NCBI GenBank assembly: GCA_017527825.1 | Contig: JAFXPO010000042.1 | Location: 45,506 to 109,505 of the forward strand | Source: Oscillospiraceae bacterium | GTDB lineage: Bacteria; Bacillota; Clostridia; Oscillospirales; Oscillospiraceae | Reading direction: 5' to 3' | Length of the DNA stretch: 64,000 nucleotides | In this document: one piece after another, positions 13,020 through 20,607 of the stretch | How positions within the stretch are numbered: position 1 is the stretch's first letter | How the letters are laid out: the number at the start of each line of letters is the position of its first letter | Notes under the pieces: model-generated | Databases searched by the model: none | Seen by the model: only the letters and a program-made list of their open reading frames with translations | Told to the model about the DNA's origin: nothing | Program-made: the position numbers and the translations under genes

Positions 13020-13695
13020 CTTCCCACTCCTTTATACGCTCGCGCAGCGCGGCAGCGTCCGCTTCGAGCGATTCAATTTGCTTGGTGTCAAGTGTCTTCG
13101 CCTGTCGCAATCCGGCGGCGGCACGCTCCAGCTTCCGCACCCGGTCACGGGCATAATCCCCGTATAGCGGGTCGTGGAGCAATCCCACGCCGCACCACGC
13201 CTCCGCGCTCGTCAGCGGTGCGCGCTCCCCTGCCTCCACGCTCATCACCGGATAAATCGTGCCCTTGTCCAGCGCCAGATGCTCGGCGACAATGCGCAGC
13301 GAATGCTCCGAAAGCCAGCGGCGCAGAAGCTCCGCCTTGGTCATGGGCTGGAGCAGCAGCGTGTGACCGTGCCAATCCCACGCGGCGGCTTGGAGAATTG
13401 CGAGAATGGTCTCTCCGCCCATGCCGGCGATGGCTACGGTGTCCGCCTCGTCCGGCGCAATGGCGTCCAATCCCGCGCACAGGCGCAGCTCCAGCATCAC
13501 GCCGTACTCTGCCGCGGTGCGGCGGGCGTGCTCCAGCGGCAATGCGTTGATATCCGACGCGATGGCGGACCGGATACGTCCGTTTTGCAGAAGCCATACC
13601 GGCAGATAGCCGTGGTCAGTGCCCACGTCGGCGAGACGCGCGCCGCGCGGCACGCAGTCGGCGAGGCATTGCAAGCGCGGCTGGAGACGAAGCAA
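12982..13695 (-). CDS. trmK: tRNA (adenine(22)-N1)-methyltransferase
   Basis: TrmK methylates A22 in tRNAs with S-adenosylmethionine. The sequence RLADVGTDHGYLP is the SAM-binding motif, DAIAPDEADTVAIAGMGGETI is the characteristic motif IV region, and LLLQPMTKAELLRRWL is typical. The open frame extends upstream to 13806 but overlaps the DUF1858 gene there. Family alignment puts the start just before LQPRLQCLADCVP, so I chose the TTG at 13695; no good SD is visible, and a strong hairpin (13694-13722) covers this point. The start is therefore uncertain. Confidence 0.85.
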   Translation of the reverse strand: MLRLQPRLQCLADCVPRGARLADVGTDHGYLPVWLLQNGRIRSAIASDINALPLEHARRTAAEYGVMLELRLCAGLDAIAPDEADTVAIAGMGGETILAILQAAAWDWHGHTLLLQPMTKAELLRRWLSEHSLRIVAEHLALDKGTIYPVMSVEAGERAPLTSAEAWCGVGLLHDPLYGDYARDRVRKLERAAAGLRQAKTLDTKQIESLEADAAALRERIKEWEDANGTGDRSGTL

Positions 13696-13722
13696 AGCGC
13701 ATACGGTGTCCGTATGCGCTTT
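13694..13722 (-). other. Perfect 13-bp hairpin between DUF1858 and trmK
   Basis: AAAGCGCATACGG and CCGTATGCGCTTT pair perfectly around a 3-base loop, eight bases after the DUF1858 stop. On the minus strand it is followed by GCTTCGTCT, not a real U-run, so it would be a weak terminator at best. It overlaps the likely trmK start and could set the level of trmK translation. Confidence 0.6.
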
Positions 13723-13729
13723 GGTCGTC

Positions 13730-13963
13730 TTATTCGGTCGCTTCGTCGTCGAAGTCACGATTGGCTTCCTCGTTGACGATATCCAGCAGCTTGTCCATCT
13801 GCTCACCGGTCAAACCGTGCACCATGCACGCTTCCTCCACGGTTTCACCGCGGCTGGACGGGCAGCCCAGGCAATGCATGCCGATGGAAAAGAAAATGGG
13901 CGCCGTCTGGGGAGCAATGTCCAGAATATCGCCGATGACGGTTTCTTTTGTGATCTGAACCAT
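13730..13963 (-). CDS. DUF1858 domain protein (hybrid-cluster-associated redox disulfide type)
   Basis: The 77-residue protein is essentially one DUF1858 domain: an N-terminal V-x-I-T-K-E-T strand, IGDILDIAPQTAPIFFSIGMHC and the cysteine pair CLGC at about 31-34. Such domains occur alone or fused to redox and iron-sulfur proteins and are thought to form a redox-active disulfide; the physiological partner is unknown. Start ATG at 13963 behind GGAGGTTGATACA. First gene of a unit with trmK and nif3. Confidence 0.85.
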   Translation of the reverse strand: MVQITKETVIGDILDIAPQTAPIFFSIGMHCLGCPSSRGETVEEACMVHGLTGEQMDKLLDIVNEEANRDFDDEATE

Positions 13964-13998
13964 ATTGTATCAACCTCCGATTGTGATTTGCATGGGAT

Positions 13999-14027
13999 AG
14001 TGTACCCCATTCTCCGTATTTTTTCAA
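13999..14027 (-). promoter_or_regulatory. Promoter of the DUF1858-trmK-nif3 unit
   Basis: TTGAAA (14022-14027) and TACACT (13999-14004) on the minus strand, 17-base spacer. Confidence 0.55.
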
Positions 14028-14043
14028 GAGCCAATCGATTGGG

Positions 14044-14088
14044 AAAAATAAAAAGAGACCCGCCCGAAGGCTGATCTCTTTTTATTGA
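14044..14088 (-). terminator. Intrinsic terminator of the zinc-ribbon gene
   Basis: AAAAAGAGA pairs with TCTCTTTTT around a GC-rich inner stem and a TTCG loop; TATTTTTC follows on the minus strand. Confidence 0.75.
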
Positions 14089-14101
14089 AAACAAAAATGG
14101 A

Positions 14102-14380
14102 TTACTGCTCGGCGCGCATCTTGGCAAAGCAGTCGCTGCAATACACCGGACGGTCAGTCTTCGGCTCAAACGGAACACGAGCTTCGCCGCCGCAGTTGGC
14201 GCATACAGCCGTGAAATACTCACGGGGACCACGCGCCGCGTTCTTGCGAGCGTCACGGCAGGACTTGCAGCGCTGGGGCTCGTTCTGGAAGCCGCGCTCC
14301 GCGTAGAACTCCTGCTCGCCGGCGGTGAACACGAACTCGTTGCCGCATTCCTTGCAGACTAAGGTTTTGTCTTCGTACAT
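14102..14380 (-). CDS. Small zinc-ribbon protein, two CxxC-CxxC units
   Basis: Of a longer open frame (to 14725), only the part from ATG 14380 looks real: it has an SD (AGAGAGGG) and the upstream part overlaps the sigma factor gene. The 92-residue product has four CxxC pairs (CKEC, CKSC, CANC, CSDC), giving two zinc-binding units. The N-terminal half matches the short probable zinc-ribbon domain common in Firmicutes, and the second half resembles CxxC-x17-CxxC proteins. A nucleic-acid-binding or regulatory role is possible but not shown. It follows the SigH-like gene by 55 bases. Confidence 0.8.
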   Translation of the reverse strand: MYEDKTLVCKECGNEFVFTAGEQEFYAERGFQNEPQRCKSCRDARKNAARGPREYFTAVCANCGGEARVPFEPKTDRPVYCSDCFAKMRAEQ

Positions 14381-14435
14381 GATGATACCCTCTCTTTTGC
14401 TTTTAGCAGATAATATAATAAACAACTTTCGTTGT

Positions 14436-15086
14436 TCATTCCGAAACGGAAGTGTGTGAGCCGTTCTCCCAGTCCTGAAGCTGCTGCGCCGTCTTCCGGC
14501 GGACGCGCTGCACGGCGTTATCCACAGATTTAGGGGTCTTTCCGACGATCTTCGCGATTTCCTGACAGGAGAGACCGTCCAGATAGTACCCCAATATCTT
14601 CGCTTCAAAAGCGGATAACTTCGTACTCTTGAGAACAGATTCCACAAAATCCCGATCCGCGACCAACTGTTCGGGATCAATGATCGCCGAATCAAGCGTG
14701 CCGGGAAGGTAATATTCGCTGTCAAAGAAAGGGTGATCCAAAGAAACAGACTGGTTCAGCGGCGCATGCTTGTCCCGCGACGCGTCACGAAGCGCGGAAT
14801 AGATTCGGTTGCGAATGCAAACCTCCGCAAACGTCCGAAAAGACGTGCTCCTGTCCCTGCGGTACTCGCGTATCGCCCGGATCAGCCCGAACATCCCCTC
14901 TTGAATGAGATCTTCGCCGTCGCCACCCGCCAGGAAAAGCGGACGCGCACAGACACGAACCAGCGCGTAATAGCGTGTAACCAATGCAGCCTCAGCGCCT
15001 GCATCCCCTCCCGCGGCGCGTACACAGAGCTGTTCGTCCGTATACGTGTCGTAAGAGGTGCGCATACCCTCATACTGTTTTACCAT
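14436..15086 (-). CDS. RNA polymerase sigma factor, SigH (Spo0H)-like
   Basis: The 216-residue protein has sigma region 2 (LIQEGMFGLIRAIREY, then SFRTFAEVCIRNRIYSALR), the linker KHAPLNQSVSLD shared with SigH, and region 4 with a helix-turn-helix (LSCQEIAKIVGKTPKSVDNAVQRVRR). In Bacillus and clostridia SigH drives early sporulation and competence genes. The usual rlmB-yacP context is absent, so a paralogue is possible. Start choice is unusual: a perfect promoter (15092-15121) puts the transcription start at the ATG 15086; the next in-frame ATG (15065) has GAGGG only one base upstream. Confidence 0.85.
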   Translation of the reverse strand: MVKQYEGMRTSYDTYTDEQLCVRAAGGDAGAEAALVTRYYALVRVCARPLFLAGGDGEDLIQEGMFGLIRAIREYRRDRSTSFRTFAEVCIRNRIYSALRDASRDKHAPLNQSVSLDHPFFDSEYYLPGTLDSAIIDPEQLVADRDFVESVLKSTKLSAFEAKILGYYLDGLSCQEIAKIVGKTPKSVDNAVQRVRRKTAQQLQDWENGSHTSVSE

Positions 15087-15091
15087 AGTGC

Positions 15092-15121
15092 ATTATAACT
15101 GTATTTTTTTTCGTTTGTCAA
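15092..15121 (-). promoter_or_regulatory. Perfect-consensus promoter of the SigH-like gene
   Basis: TTGACA (15116-15121) and TATAAT (15092-15097) on the minus strand with an 18-base spacer. The predicted start falls at about 15085, on the first candidate start codon, so the mRNA would have virtually no leader if that ATG is used. Confidence 0.75.
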
Positions 15122-15175
15122 GTATTAACAGAAATAAAGTTCAATTATTTCGCGGTTTAATGGACATTTCATGAA

Positions 15176-16237
15176 TTATTGTCCAAACTGAAGCTGCTCA
15201 CTACCGTCAGACATGCCTGTTGGCACCGATAACCCCAGATGCTCGTATGCTTTTCTGGTCACGCAGCGTCCGCGCGGCGTACGGGTCAGGAAGCCAAGCT
15301 GCATGAGATACGGCTCGTAGACGTCCTCCAGCGTGACGGATTCCTCCCCGATGGTCGCCGCCAGTGTCTCCAGCCCCACGGGACCGCCGCCGTAATTCTC
15401 GATGATCGCGCCGAGCATGCGCCGGTCAATGGGATCAAGCCCCAAACGGTCGATCTCCAGCGCCATGAGCGCCTCGTCGGCAACGGGGCGGGTAATGACG
15501 CCGTCGGCGCGCACCTCCGCAAAGTCCCGCACGCGGCGAAGCATCCGGTTGGCGATGCGCGGCGTGCCGCGAGAGCGGCGGGCGATCTCCATAGCGCCCT
15601 CCGGCTCGATCTCCACGCCCAGAATGCCCGCGGAGCGCGTCACGATCTTGCACAGCTCATCCGGCGTGTACAGCTCAAGGCGCAGTGTCACACCGAAGCG
15701 GTCCCGCAGCGGCGCGGACAGCTGCCCGGAGCGCGTGGTAGCGCCGATGAGTGTAAAGTGCGGCAAATCGAGGCGGATGGAGTTGGCGCTGGGTCCCTTT
15801 CCGATGATGATATCGATGGCATAGTCCTCCATCGCGGGGTACAGAATCTCCTCCACCGCGCGGTTGAGGCGGTGGATTTCGTCAACAAACAGGATATCGT
15901 TTTCGTTAAGATTGGTCAGCAGCGCCGCCAGGTCCCCCGCCTTTTCAATGGCAGGACCGGAGGTGATGCGGATATTGACGCCCATCTCCTGCGCGATGAT
16001 GCCTGCCAGCGTCGTCTTGCCGAGTCCCGGAGGGCCGTGGAGCAGCACATGATCCAGAGACTCCTGACGCTTCTTCGCCGCTTCGATAAAGACGGCGAGG
16101 TTGCCCTTTGCCTTCTCCTGCCCGATGTACTCGCGCAGTGTCTTCGGACGCAGCGAGCTTTCCTGCGCGTCCTCTTGCAGGAAGGTCTTCGCAACGATAG
16201 GCTCTTCATAGATGTCGGTTCCGAAATCGATTCCCAT
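15176..16237 (-). CDS. ruvB: Holliday junction branch migration DNA helicase RuvB
   Basis: RuvB is the hexameric AAA+ motor that, with RuvA, drives branch migration of Holliday junctions. The 353-residue sequence has [12 protein letters not shown] at the N-terminus, Walker A GPPGLGKT (68-75), Walker B FVDEIHRL, sensor motif [18 protein letters not shown] and a C-terminal winged helix ending in [14 protein letters not shown]. It is the last gene of ruvC-ruvA-orf-ruvB. Confidence 0.97.
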   Translation of the reverse strand: MGIDFGTDIYEEPIVAKTFLQEDAQESSLRPKTLREYIGQEKAKGNLAVFIEAAKKRQESLDHVLLHGPPGLGKTTLAGIIAQEMGVNIRITSGPAIEKAGDLAALLTNLNENDILFVDEIHRLNRAVEEILYPAMEDYAIDIIIGKGPSANSIRLDLPHFTLIGATTRSGQLSAPLRDRFGVTLRLELYTPDELCKIVTRSAGILGVEIEPEGAMEIARRSRGTPRIANRMLRRVRDFAEVRADGVITRPVADEALMALEIDRLGLDPIDRRMLGAIIENYGGGPVGLETLAATIGEESVTLEDVYEPYLMQLGFLTRTPRGRCVTRKAYEHLGLSVPTGMSDGSEQLQFGQ

Positions 16238-16255
16238 GTATGAATCTCCTTTGAG

Positions 16256-16501
16256 TCATTCCAGCGCAAAAAACGAGAGCGCCATCAGTGCCAGCGATAT
16301 GCCCGCCCAGATCAGAAAACTCCGGCGCTCGCGCCTGAGCATCGTCTGCTCCTCCTCCGTCAGCGCTTCTCCGTAGTGCCGGCGGCTGGAGAGGTCTCCC
16401 CATCGCCGCCCGTGCCACCACGCAACGGTCAGCGCCGCGACAGAGAGCAGCAGAAACAGCGCAAACAGCGCCAGCAGGGTATTTCCGTCCTGTAGCCGCA
16501 T
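16256..16501 (-). CDS. Small two-helix membrane protein inserted between ruvA and ruvB
   Basis: The 81-residue protein has two hydrophobic helices (about residues 7-28 and 61-80) with a charged cytoplasmic-type loop (HGRRWGDLSSRRHYGEALTEEEQTMLRRERR) between them. It starts two bases after the ruvA stop and ends 18 bases before ruvB, so it is translated from the same mRNA. I do not recognise a family. Nothing suggests a direct role in recombination; it may be a lineage-specific membrane passenger. Confidence 0.7.
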   Translation of the reverse strand: MRLQDGNTLLALFALFLLLSVAALTVAWWHGRRWGDLSSRRHYGEALTEEEQTMLRRERRSFLIWAGISLALMALSFFALE

Positions 16502-16503
16502 CG

Positions 16504-17100
16504 CTACTTTACCATGCGGCGAAGCGCCTGGCGCACGATCTCCTCCAACGACAGGGCTTCCACATCGAGGCCCTTCAGCGCCGCGGCAACGTCCGATTGC
16601 GAGTAGCCCAGCACCGCCAGCGCCTGCGCCGCCTCCACAGACTTGCTCCCGCCCACGGAGACCGCCGCCGCGGCAGGCACAAATCCGCCGGACTGCTGCT
16701 CCTTGGCTATTTTATCCTTGAGTTCAAGAATGATGCGCTGGGCGATCTTTTTCCCAACGCCCGGCGCCATGGTGAGCGTCTTTTCATCGCCCGTGATGAC
16801 CGCCATGGCAAGCCCCTCCGGCGTAGTGGATGAGAGGATCGCCAGCGCCGCCTTCGGTCCCACGCCGGACACCCCGATGAGCTGCTTGAAGCTGCCCAGC
16901 TCGCCCTGCGTGGCGAAGCCGTAGAGGTCGAACACATCCTCCCCCACGTTCAAGTAGGTGTAGAGCTTGCCGCGCTGTCCCTTTTGAAGCGCGCCGAGGG
17001 TGGTGTTGGTGGTCTTGCAGGCGTAGCCCACGCCGCCGCAGTCGATGACCGCGAGGAACGGTTCCATGTGTGCGACCGTTCCATCGAGATAATAAAACAT
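16504..17100 (-). CDS. ruvA: Holliday junction branch migration protein RuvA
   Basis: RuvA binds the four-way junction as a tetramer and loads RuvB. The 198-residue sequence has the N-terminal OB fold (MFYYLDGTVAHMEPFLAVID, GVGYACKT), helix-hairpin-helix motifs (LIGVSGVGPKAALAIL and APGVGKKIAQRIILELK) and a C-terminal UBA-like domain (EAAQALAVLGYSQSDVAAAL) that contacts RuvB. It lies 11 bases after ruvC. Confidence 0.96.
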   Translation of the reverse strand: MFYYLDGTVAHMEPFLAVIDCGGVGYACKTTNTTLGALQKGQRGKLYTYLNVGEDVFDLYGFATQGELGSFKQLIGVSGVGPKAALAILSSTTPEGLAMAVITGDEKTLTMAPGVGKKIAQRIILELKDKIAKEQQSGGFVPAAAAVSVGGSKSVEAAQALAVLGYSQSDVAAALKGLDVEALSLEEIVRQALRRMVK

Positions 17101-17111
17101 AAAGGTTTCTC

Positions 17112-17624
17112 CTAAATTGTCTGTTTTGCCGCCAGATTCGCCCGCTGGAGCATGGACGTAGCGCTGCGGGCGTGGCAGATCGCCAGCGCCAGCGCGTCCG
17201 CCGCGTCATCGGGGCGAGGCACCGCCTTGAGCTTCAAAAGCCGCTTGACCATGTCCATGACCTGACGCTTCTCCGCCTTGCCGTAGCCCACCACCGCCTG
17301 CTTGACCTGAGACGGCGTGTACTCAAAAAGCGGGATGCCGCACTTTTCAGCGCTGTAGAGAATCACGCCGCGTCCATGGGCGACGGCGATGCCGGTGGTG
17401 ATGTTGTTGTTGAAGAACAGCTCTTCAATGGCGATGACGTTGGGCTTGCACTGCTCAATCAGCTCCTCCATGTCGTGTCCGATCTGATAAAGCCGGGTGG
17501 ACAGCGGCAGCCCTGCCTCGGTGGTGATGGCGCCATAGGTGAGCATGTGCAGGTCGGCACGCTCCACCTCCACCAGCCCAAAGCCGACGATGGCGATGCC
17601 GGGATCGATACCCAAAATCCGCAC
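17112..17624 (-). CDS. ruvC: Crossover junction endodeoxyribonuclease RuvC
   Basis: RuvC resolves Holliday junctions by symmetrical cleavage. From the GTG at 17624 the protein starts MRILGIDPG; D7, E67 (AIEELFF), D140 and D143 (PDDAADALALA) form the acidic catalytic set with normal spacing. I chose this GTG because GGGAGGTGA lies six bases upstream; an in-frame ATG at 17642 overlaps that SD. The 170-residue length is normal. First gene of the ruv operon. Confidence 0.95.
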   Translation of the reverse strand: MRILGIDPGIAIVGFGLVEVERADLHMLTYGAITTEAGLPLSTRLYQIGHDMEELIEQCKPNVIAIEELFFNNNITTGIAVAHGRGVILYSAEKCGIPLFEYTPSQVKQAVVGYGKAEKRQVMDMVKRLLKLKAVPRPDDAADALALAICHARSATSMLQRANLAAKQTI

Positions 17625-17653
17625 GTCCGTCACCTCCCGCAAAATCTCGAATT

Positions 17654-17682
17654 ATTGTATCAGAAACTTACACAAAACGCAA
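17654..17682 (-). promoter_or_regulatory. Promoter of the ruv operon
   Basis: TTGCGT (17677-17682) and TACAAT (17654-17659) on the minus strand, spacer 17, placed directly after the xerD terminator. Confidence 0.55.
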
Positions 17683-17685
17683 CAT

Positions 17686-17715
17686 AAATAAAAAAGCGGC
17701 TGAGCCGCTTTTTTT
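17686..17715 (-). terminator. Intrinsic terminator of xerD
   Basis: A-run, GCGGC/GCCGC stem (17696-17700 with 17704-17708), 3-base loop and T-run; symmetric, but positioned five bases after the xerD stop. Confidence 0.8.
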
Positions 17716-17719
17716 CGAT

Positions 17720-18613
17720 TCACGCTCTGGGATGCGCCCGCTGGTACACATCCTTGAGCTGCTTCTTGACGACGTGGGTGTATATCTGCGTGGATGAAAT
17801 ATCCGCGTGACCCAGCATCTCCTGAATGGAGCGCAGGTCCGCGCCGTTTTCCAGCAGATGCACCGCAAAAGAGTGGCGCAGCGTGTGGGGCGTGATGTCC
17901 TTGCTGATCTGTGCGGTCTCCTGATAGTGCTTGACGATCTTCCAGAAGCCCTGACGGCTCATGCGTTCACCGTTCATATTGACGAACAGCGCCGTCTCCT
18001 CCGGGTCGGCGATCAACTGGGTGCGCACATCCTTCATGTAGTCGCTCAGCGCCTTAATCGCGGCGGGATAGAGCGGAATGATGCGCTCCTTTCCCTTGCT
18101 CTCACAGCGGATAAAGCCCGCGCTGAGGCTCACGTCCCGCTCGTCCAGCGCGATCAGCTCCGAGACGCGGATGCCCGTGGCATAGAGAAGCTCCAGCATG
18201 GCATGGTCGCGATAGCCCTTGGCGTCCACGCACTGCGGCTGCTCCAAAAACAGCTCCACCTCGTGAGCGGTGAGAATCTCCGGGAACTTGCGCTCTACCT
18301 TCTTCGTCGCGACGCCCTTGGCGGGGTTCGACTTGACCTCCCCCTGCGCTTGCAGATAAAGGTAGAAGGATTTGATGGACGCGATGGAGCGCGTGACGGT
18401 GGCGGCAGATTTTCCCTTGCCGTTCATCCACTCCACATACTCCGTGACCATCGCCTGCGTGACCTTGCGCGGGTCGGCGGGATGATGCTCCTCCAGCCAC
18501 GCCTCGAACTGGCGCAGGTCGCGTAAATAGGAGCTCAGCGTATTCTGAGACGCGTGTTTCTCGCTTTCCAGATACGATTGATACATACTCAGCAGCTCGT
18601 CCAAGAAGAACAT
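17720..18613 (-). CDS. xerD: Site-specific tyrosine recombinase XerD
   Basis: XerD with XerC resolves chromosome dimers at dif. The 297-residue protein has an N-terminal SAM-like DNA-binding domain (residues 5-90) and a catalytic domain with R149 (ATGIRVSEL), K173, H243 and R246 (HTLRHSFA), H269 (LGHADISST) and nucleophile Y278 (QIYTHV). Length and motifs fit XerC/XerD; the D assignment rests on overall resemblance and the clostridial spoIIM-xerD neighbourhood. The start follows AAAGGAGGGG and lies 17 bases after spoIIM. Confidence 0.9.
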   Translation of the reverse strand: MFFLDELLSMYQSYLESEKHASQNTLSSYLRDLRQFEAWLEEHHPADPRKVTQAMVTEYVEWMNGKGKSAATVTRSIASIKSFYLYLQAQGEVKSNPAKGVATKKVERKFPEILTAHEVELFLEQPQCVDAKGYRDHAMLELLYATGIRVSELIALDERDVSLSAGFIRCESKGKERIIPLYPAAIKALSDYMKDVRTQLIADPEETALFVNMNGERMSRQGFWKIVKHYQETAQISKDITPHTLRHSFAVHLLENGADLRSIQEMLGHADISSTQIYTHVVKKQLKDVYQRAHPRA

Positions 18614-18629
18614 CCCCCTCCTTTCTTTT

Positions 18630-19244
18630 TTAAATCAGCCGCGCCAGCAAAAGCGGCGTCAGCCACAGCTCCAAGCCGGAGCCGATCCCCAAACATACAC
18701 ATGTGACCGCGAAGCGGTACCAGTACCGCGCGCCGTACAGCACCGGAGCGGCGCGTTTCCCCGTTCCGATGGACAGCGCGAACAGCAGCCGCGCTTTGTC
18801 CAGCGCGGCGGTCGCTGTCATAAACGTACCCGGCAGGACGAACAGCACTCGCAACGCAAAGAGTGCCAGCAGCGCCGCGAACCCCTCCCGTCCCAACGCC
18901 GCGGCGAAGGAGACCATGGAAAACGACAGCACAAAGCCCTGTGCCGCCATCAACAGCGGCAAGCCAACCACTCCGATGGACGCAAAGCCCATCAGAAACG
19001 CCAGCACCGACGAGCGAAAATAACACAGCAGCGTCCGAAGCGCTGACTCCGGCGAGATCGCCCCCGCGGGGAATCCATCCAAAAAGCGGCGCAGCTCATC
19101 AGCCGTTCCGGGCGTGCAGCGCAACGCGACCGCGTAGCCCGCGAGAATGCCGGACGCTAAAAAAAGCGCCAGCACAAGCGAGCGCAGCGGTACCATATCA
19201 ACCGTCACATAGCGCAATTTCCGCGACCTTGCCGAATCGGTCAT
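18630..19244 (-). CDS. spoIIM: Stage II sporulation protein M
   Basis: The 204-residue integral membrane protein has about five hydrophobic helices and the SpoIIM-type order: a short cytoplasmic start, a first helix, a soluble loop with ESALRTLLCYFRSS, then FLMGFASIGVVGLPLLMAAQGFVLSFSMV. In Bacillus SpoIIM forms the DMP complex with SpoIID and SpoIIP that remodels septal peptidoglycan during engulfment. It sits upstream of xerD, as in many clostridia. Assignment is by topology and sequence pattern rather than catalytic residues. Confidence 0.78.
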   Translation of the reverse strand: MTDSARSRKLRYVTVDMVPLRSLVLALFLASGILAGYAVALRCTPGTADELRRFLDGFPAGAISPESALRTLLCYFRSSVLAFLMGFASIGVVGLPLLMAAQGFVLSFSMVSFAAALGREGFAALLALFALRVLFVLPGTFMTATAALDKARLLFALSIGTGKRAAPVLYGARYWYRFAVTCVCLGIGSGLELWLTPLLLARLI

Positions 19245-19619
19245 CCCTCGTTCACCTCACATGCGTCCGGGCAAACCGACGGGAAAGGCGCGCAAAAGCT
19301 CTGTAACAATGATAGGACTTTCGCGGTTTTTTCGCAAGCGGATTTGCCGAATTTCTCCAATTTTGTTGATTATGTCGAAATGTTATGTTAATTATGTTAT
19401 GTTAAGTTGTTTTCCAACTTCTGCCGAAGCCTTCAAAAAGTCAAGATGTAGGGTTCCTTTCTCACGCAGAAACCAGATTTGGATTATCCACAGGTTTTCC
19501 CCCACATGTGTGCTTTGTTTTCCGCTTTCGTCATCTTCCCTTGCCATTTGTGCAATTTGTTTAATCGTGGTTCCGGTAGGGTCACCGATGTTTACGCTTT
19601 CTCCGCCATTACGTTATGT
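19245..19619. other. 375-bp AT-richer intergenic region with a perfect DnaA box
   Basis: No convincing gene was found. Base composition is visibly more AT-rich than the flanks, with repeated TTATGTTA-like words near 19379-19405. A perfect DnaA-box sequence, TTATCCACA, lies at about 19485-19493. A 43-codon open frame on the minus strand (about 19554-19423) lacks an SD and is probably chance. The only other signal is the possible spoIIM promoter. Confidence 0.5.
19309..19337 (-). promoter_or_regulatory. Possible promoter of spoIIM-xerD
   Basis: TTGCGA (19332-19337) and TATCAT (19309-19314) on the minus strand with a 17-base spacer, about 65 bases before spoIIM. Weak match; a sporulation sigma factor could also act here. 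Confidence 0.35.
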
Positions 19620-20003
19620 TCACCTGCGGGAGCGGCGGGCACGACTCCGCCTGCCCTTCTCTCTCCTCACGCAGGCGACCGCCGCCCCCAGCGACACAGC
19701 AAGCGCCAACTCACCGGCGCGCTGCCACGACAGCGCGTCACTGGTGAGGAATCCTAACAACGTCACGACACCCCAGAACGCCGCGGCAGACGCAGCCGGC
19801 ATCCACCGTTCCGCACCGCCGTGAGACGCGAGCTTCGAGCCAGCAAAGGCAGAAACCGCGGCAAACGCCAGTATCCAAGGCTGTGCCGCTCCCTCCCGTA
19901 CCGTGCCTTGGGTCAGCAACAGCGCCAGAAGCGCCGCGGCGCCGAGATAGCACGCCAGCGACAGCGCCGCGCCGAGCGCGATCCGTCGATGTTCTTTCTT
20001 CAT
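19620..20003 (-). CDS. TIGR04086-type membrane protein
   Basis: From the ATG at 20003 the 127-residue product starts MKKEHRRIALGAALSLACYLG and has four hydrophobic segments and an arginine-rich tail. The family is a small clostridial four-helix membrane protein normally found next to yajC, as here (yajC ends at 20119). Its function is unknown. The longer open frame to 20198 runs through the yajC terminator and into yajC, so it is not used. In many clostridia the SCIFF peptide gene scfA follows; no cysteine-rich peptide is encoded after this gene here. Confidence 0.7.
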   Translation of the reverse strand: MKKEHRRIALGAALSLACYLGAAALLALLLTQGTVREGAAQPWILAFAAVSAFAGSKLASHGGAERWMPAASAAAFWGVVTLLGFLTSDALSWQRAGELALAVSLGAAVACVRREKGRRSRARRSRR

Positions 20004-20069
20004 ATCAACGCCCCCTGTTCGCGCCCGATGGCGCGTTCTCTGCACACAAGAGCGTATGGCGCGACGCAG

Positions 20070-20101
20070 AAAAAAAGAACAGCTTACGCTGTTCTTTTTT
20101 T
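20070..20101 (-). terminator. Intrinsic terminator of yajC
   Basis: AAGAACAG/CTGTTCTT stem with a 6-base loop between an A-run and a T-run. Confidence 0.8.
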
Positions 20102-20118
20102 GTGGCGCGATGATTCGA

Positions 20119-20493
20119 TTACTTGATCTCAGGGTCAAAATCCGCCTGGTCTTCCTTCTCCTCAGGCTTGGCTTCCGGTTCGCTCTTTTTGCTGCCAAAA
20201 AGACCGCCGCTCTGCTTCTGCGCCCGTGCCGCCTCCATGGACTCGGTGGACTGTACGCCCCACTTCGCGATCTCGATGCGGACGCGATCCTCGCCGGTCT
20301 CGAAGACGACGGAATCGTCGCTGACCTGAACGACCTTGCCCTTCATGCCGCCGATGGTGGTGATGCGCTCGCCCTTTTTGATGCTGTTGCGCATCTCCTC
20401 CGCCTGCTTTTTACGCTTGTTTTCCGGGCGAATAAGCATGAAGTAGAAAATCGCAATCATCATCACGATCATCAGTAAGCTGGTGCCATCCAT
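20119..20493 (-). CDS. yajC: Preprotein translocase subunit YajC
   Basis: YajC is the single-span accessory subunit associated with SecDF. The ATG at 20493 (MDGTSLLMIVMMIAIFYFML) is preceded by AAAGGAAC; the frame extends ten codons further upstream without an SD. One transmembrane helix (residues 3-21) is followed by the conserved RPENKRKKQ and GERITTIGGMKGKVVQV, then a charged tail rich in K, E and D. The tgt-yajC order is a standard synteny. Confidence 0.93.
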   Translation of the reverse strand: MDGTSLLMIVMMIAIFYFMLIRPENKRKKQAEEMRNSIKKGERITTIGGMKGKVVQVSDDSVVFETGEDRVRIEIAKWGVQSTESMEAARAQKQSGGLFGSKKSEPEAKPEEKEDQADFDPEIK

Positions 20494-20607
20494 ATCCAAA
20501 TAGTTCCTTTCATCAAAAGTCAAAGCATATTATAGCGAATGCTTTCGCGTTTCGCAAGCCCTTTTTCGCAAACTCCTTGTATGCGCTTGCGATTCGCGCT
20601 GTGGCAG

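Noticed and set aside
13696..13806. Upstream extension of trmK from ATG 13806
   Set aside because: The extra residues have no family match and lie over the DUF1858 gene; the TrmK domain starts just after 13695.
14381..14725. Upstream extension of the zinc-ribbon frame
   Set aside because: It overlaps the sigma factor gene in another frame, and the SD and domain both point to ATG 14380.
19485..19493. Replication origin suggested by the DnaA box
   Set aside because: Only one perfect box, no cluster, no dnaA-dnaN genes and no AT-rich unwinding element nearby.
19261..19824. 187-codon plus-strand frame in the spoIIM-TIGR04086 gap
   Set aside because: No SD, no recognisable domain, and the 3' third is antisense to the TIGR04086 gene.
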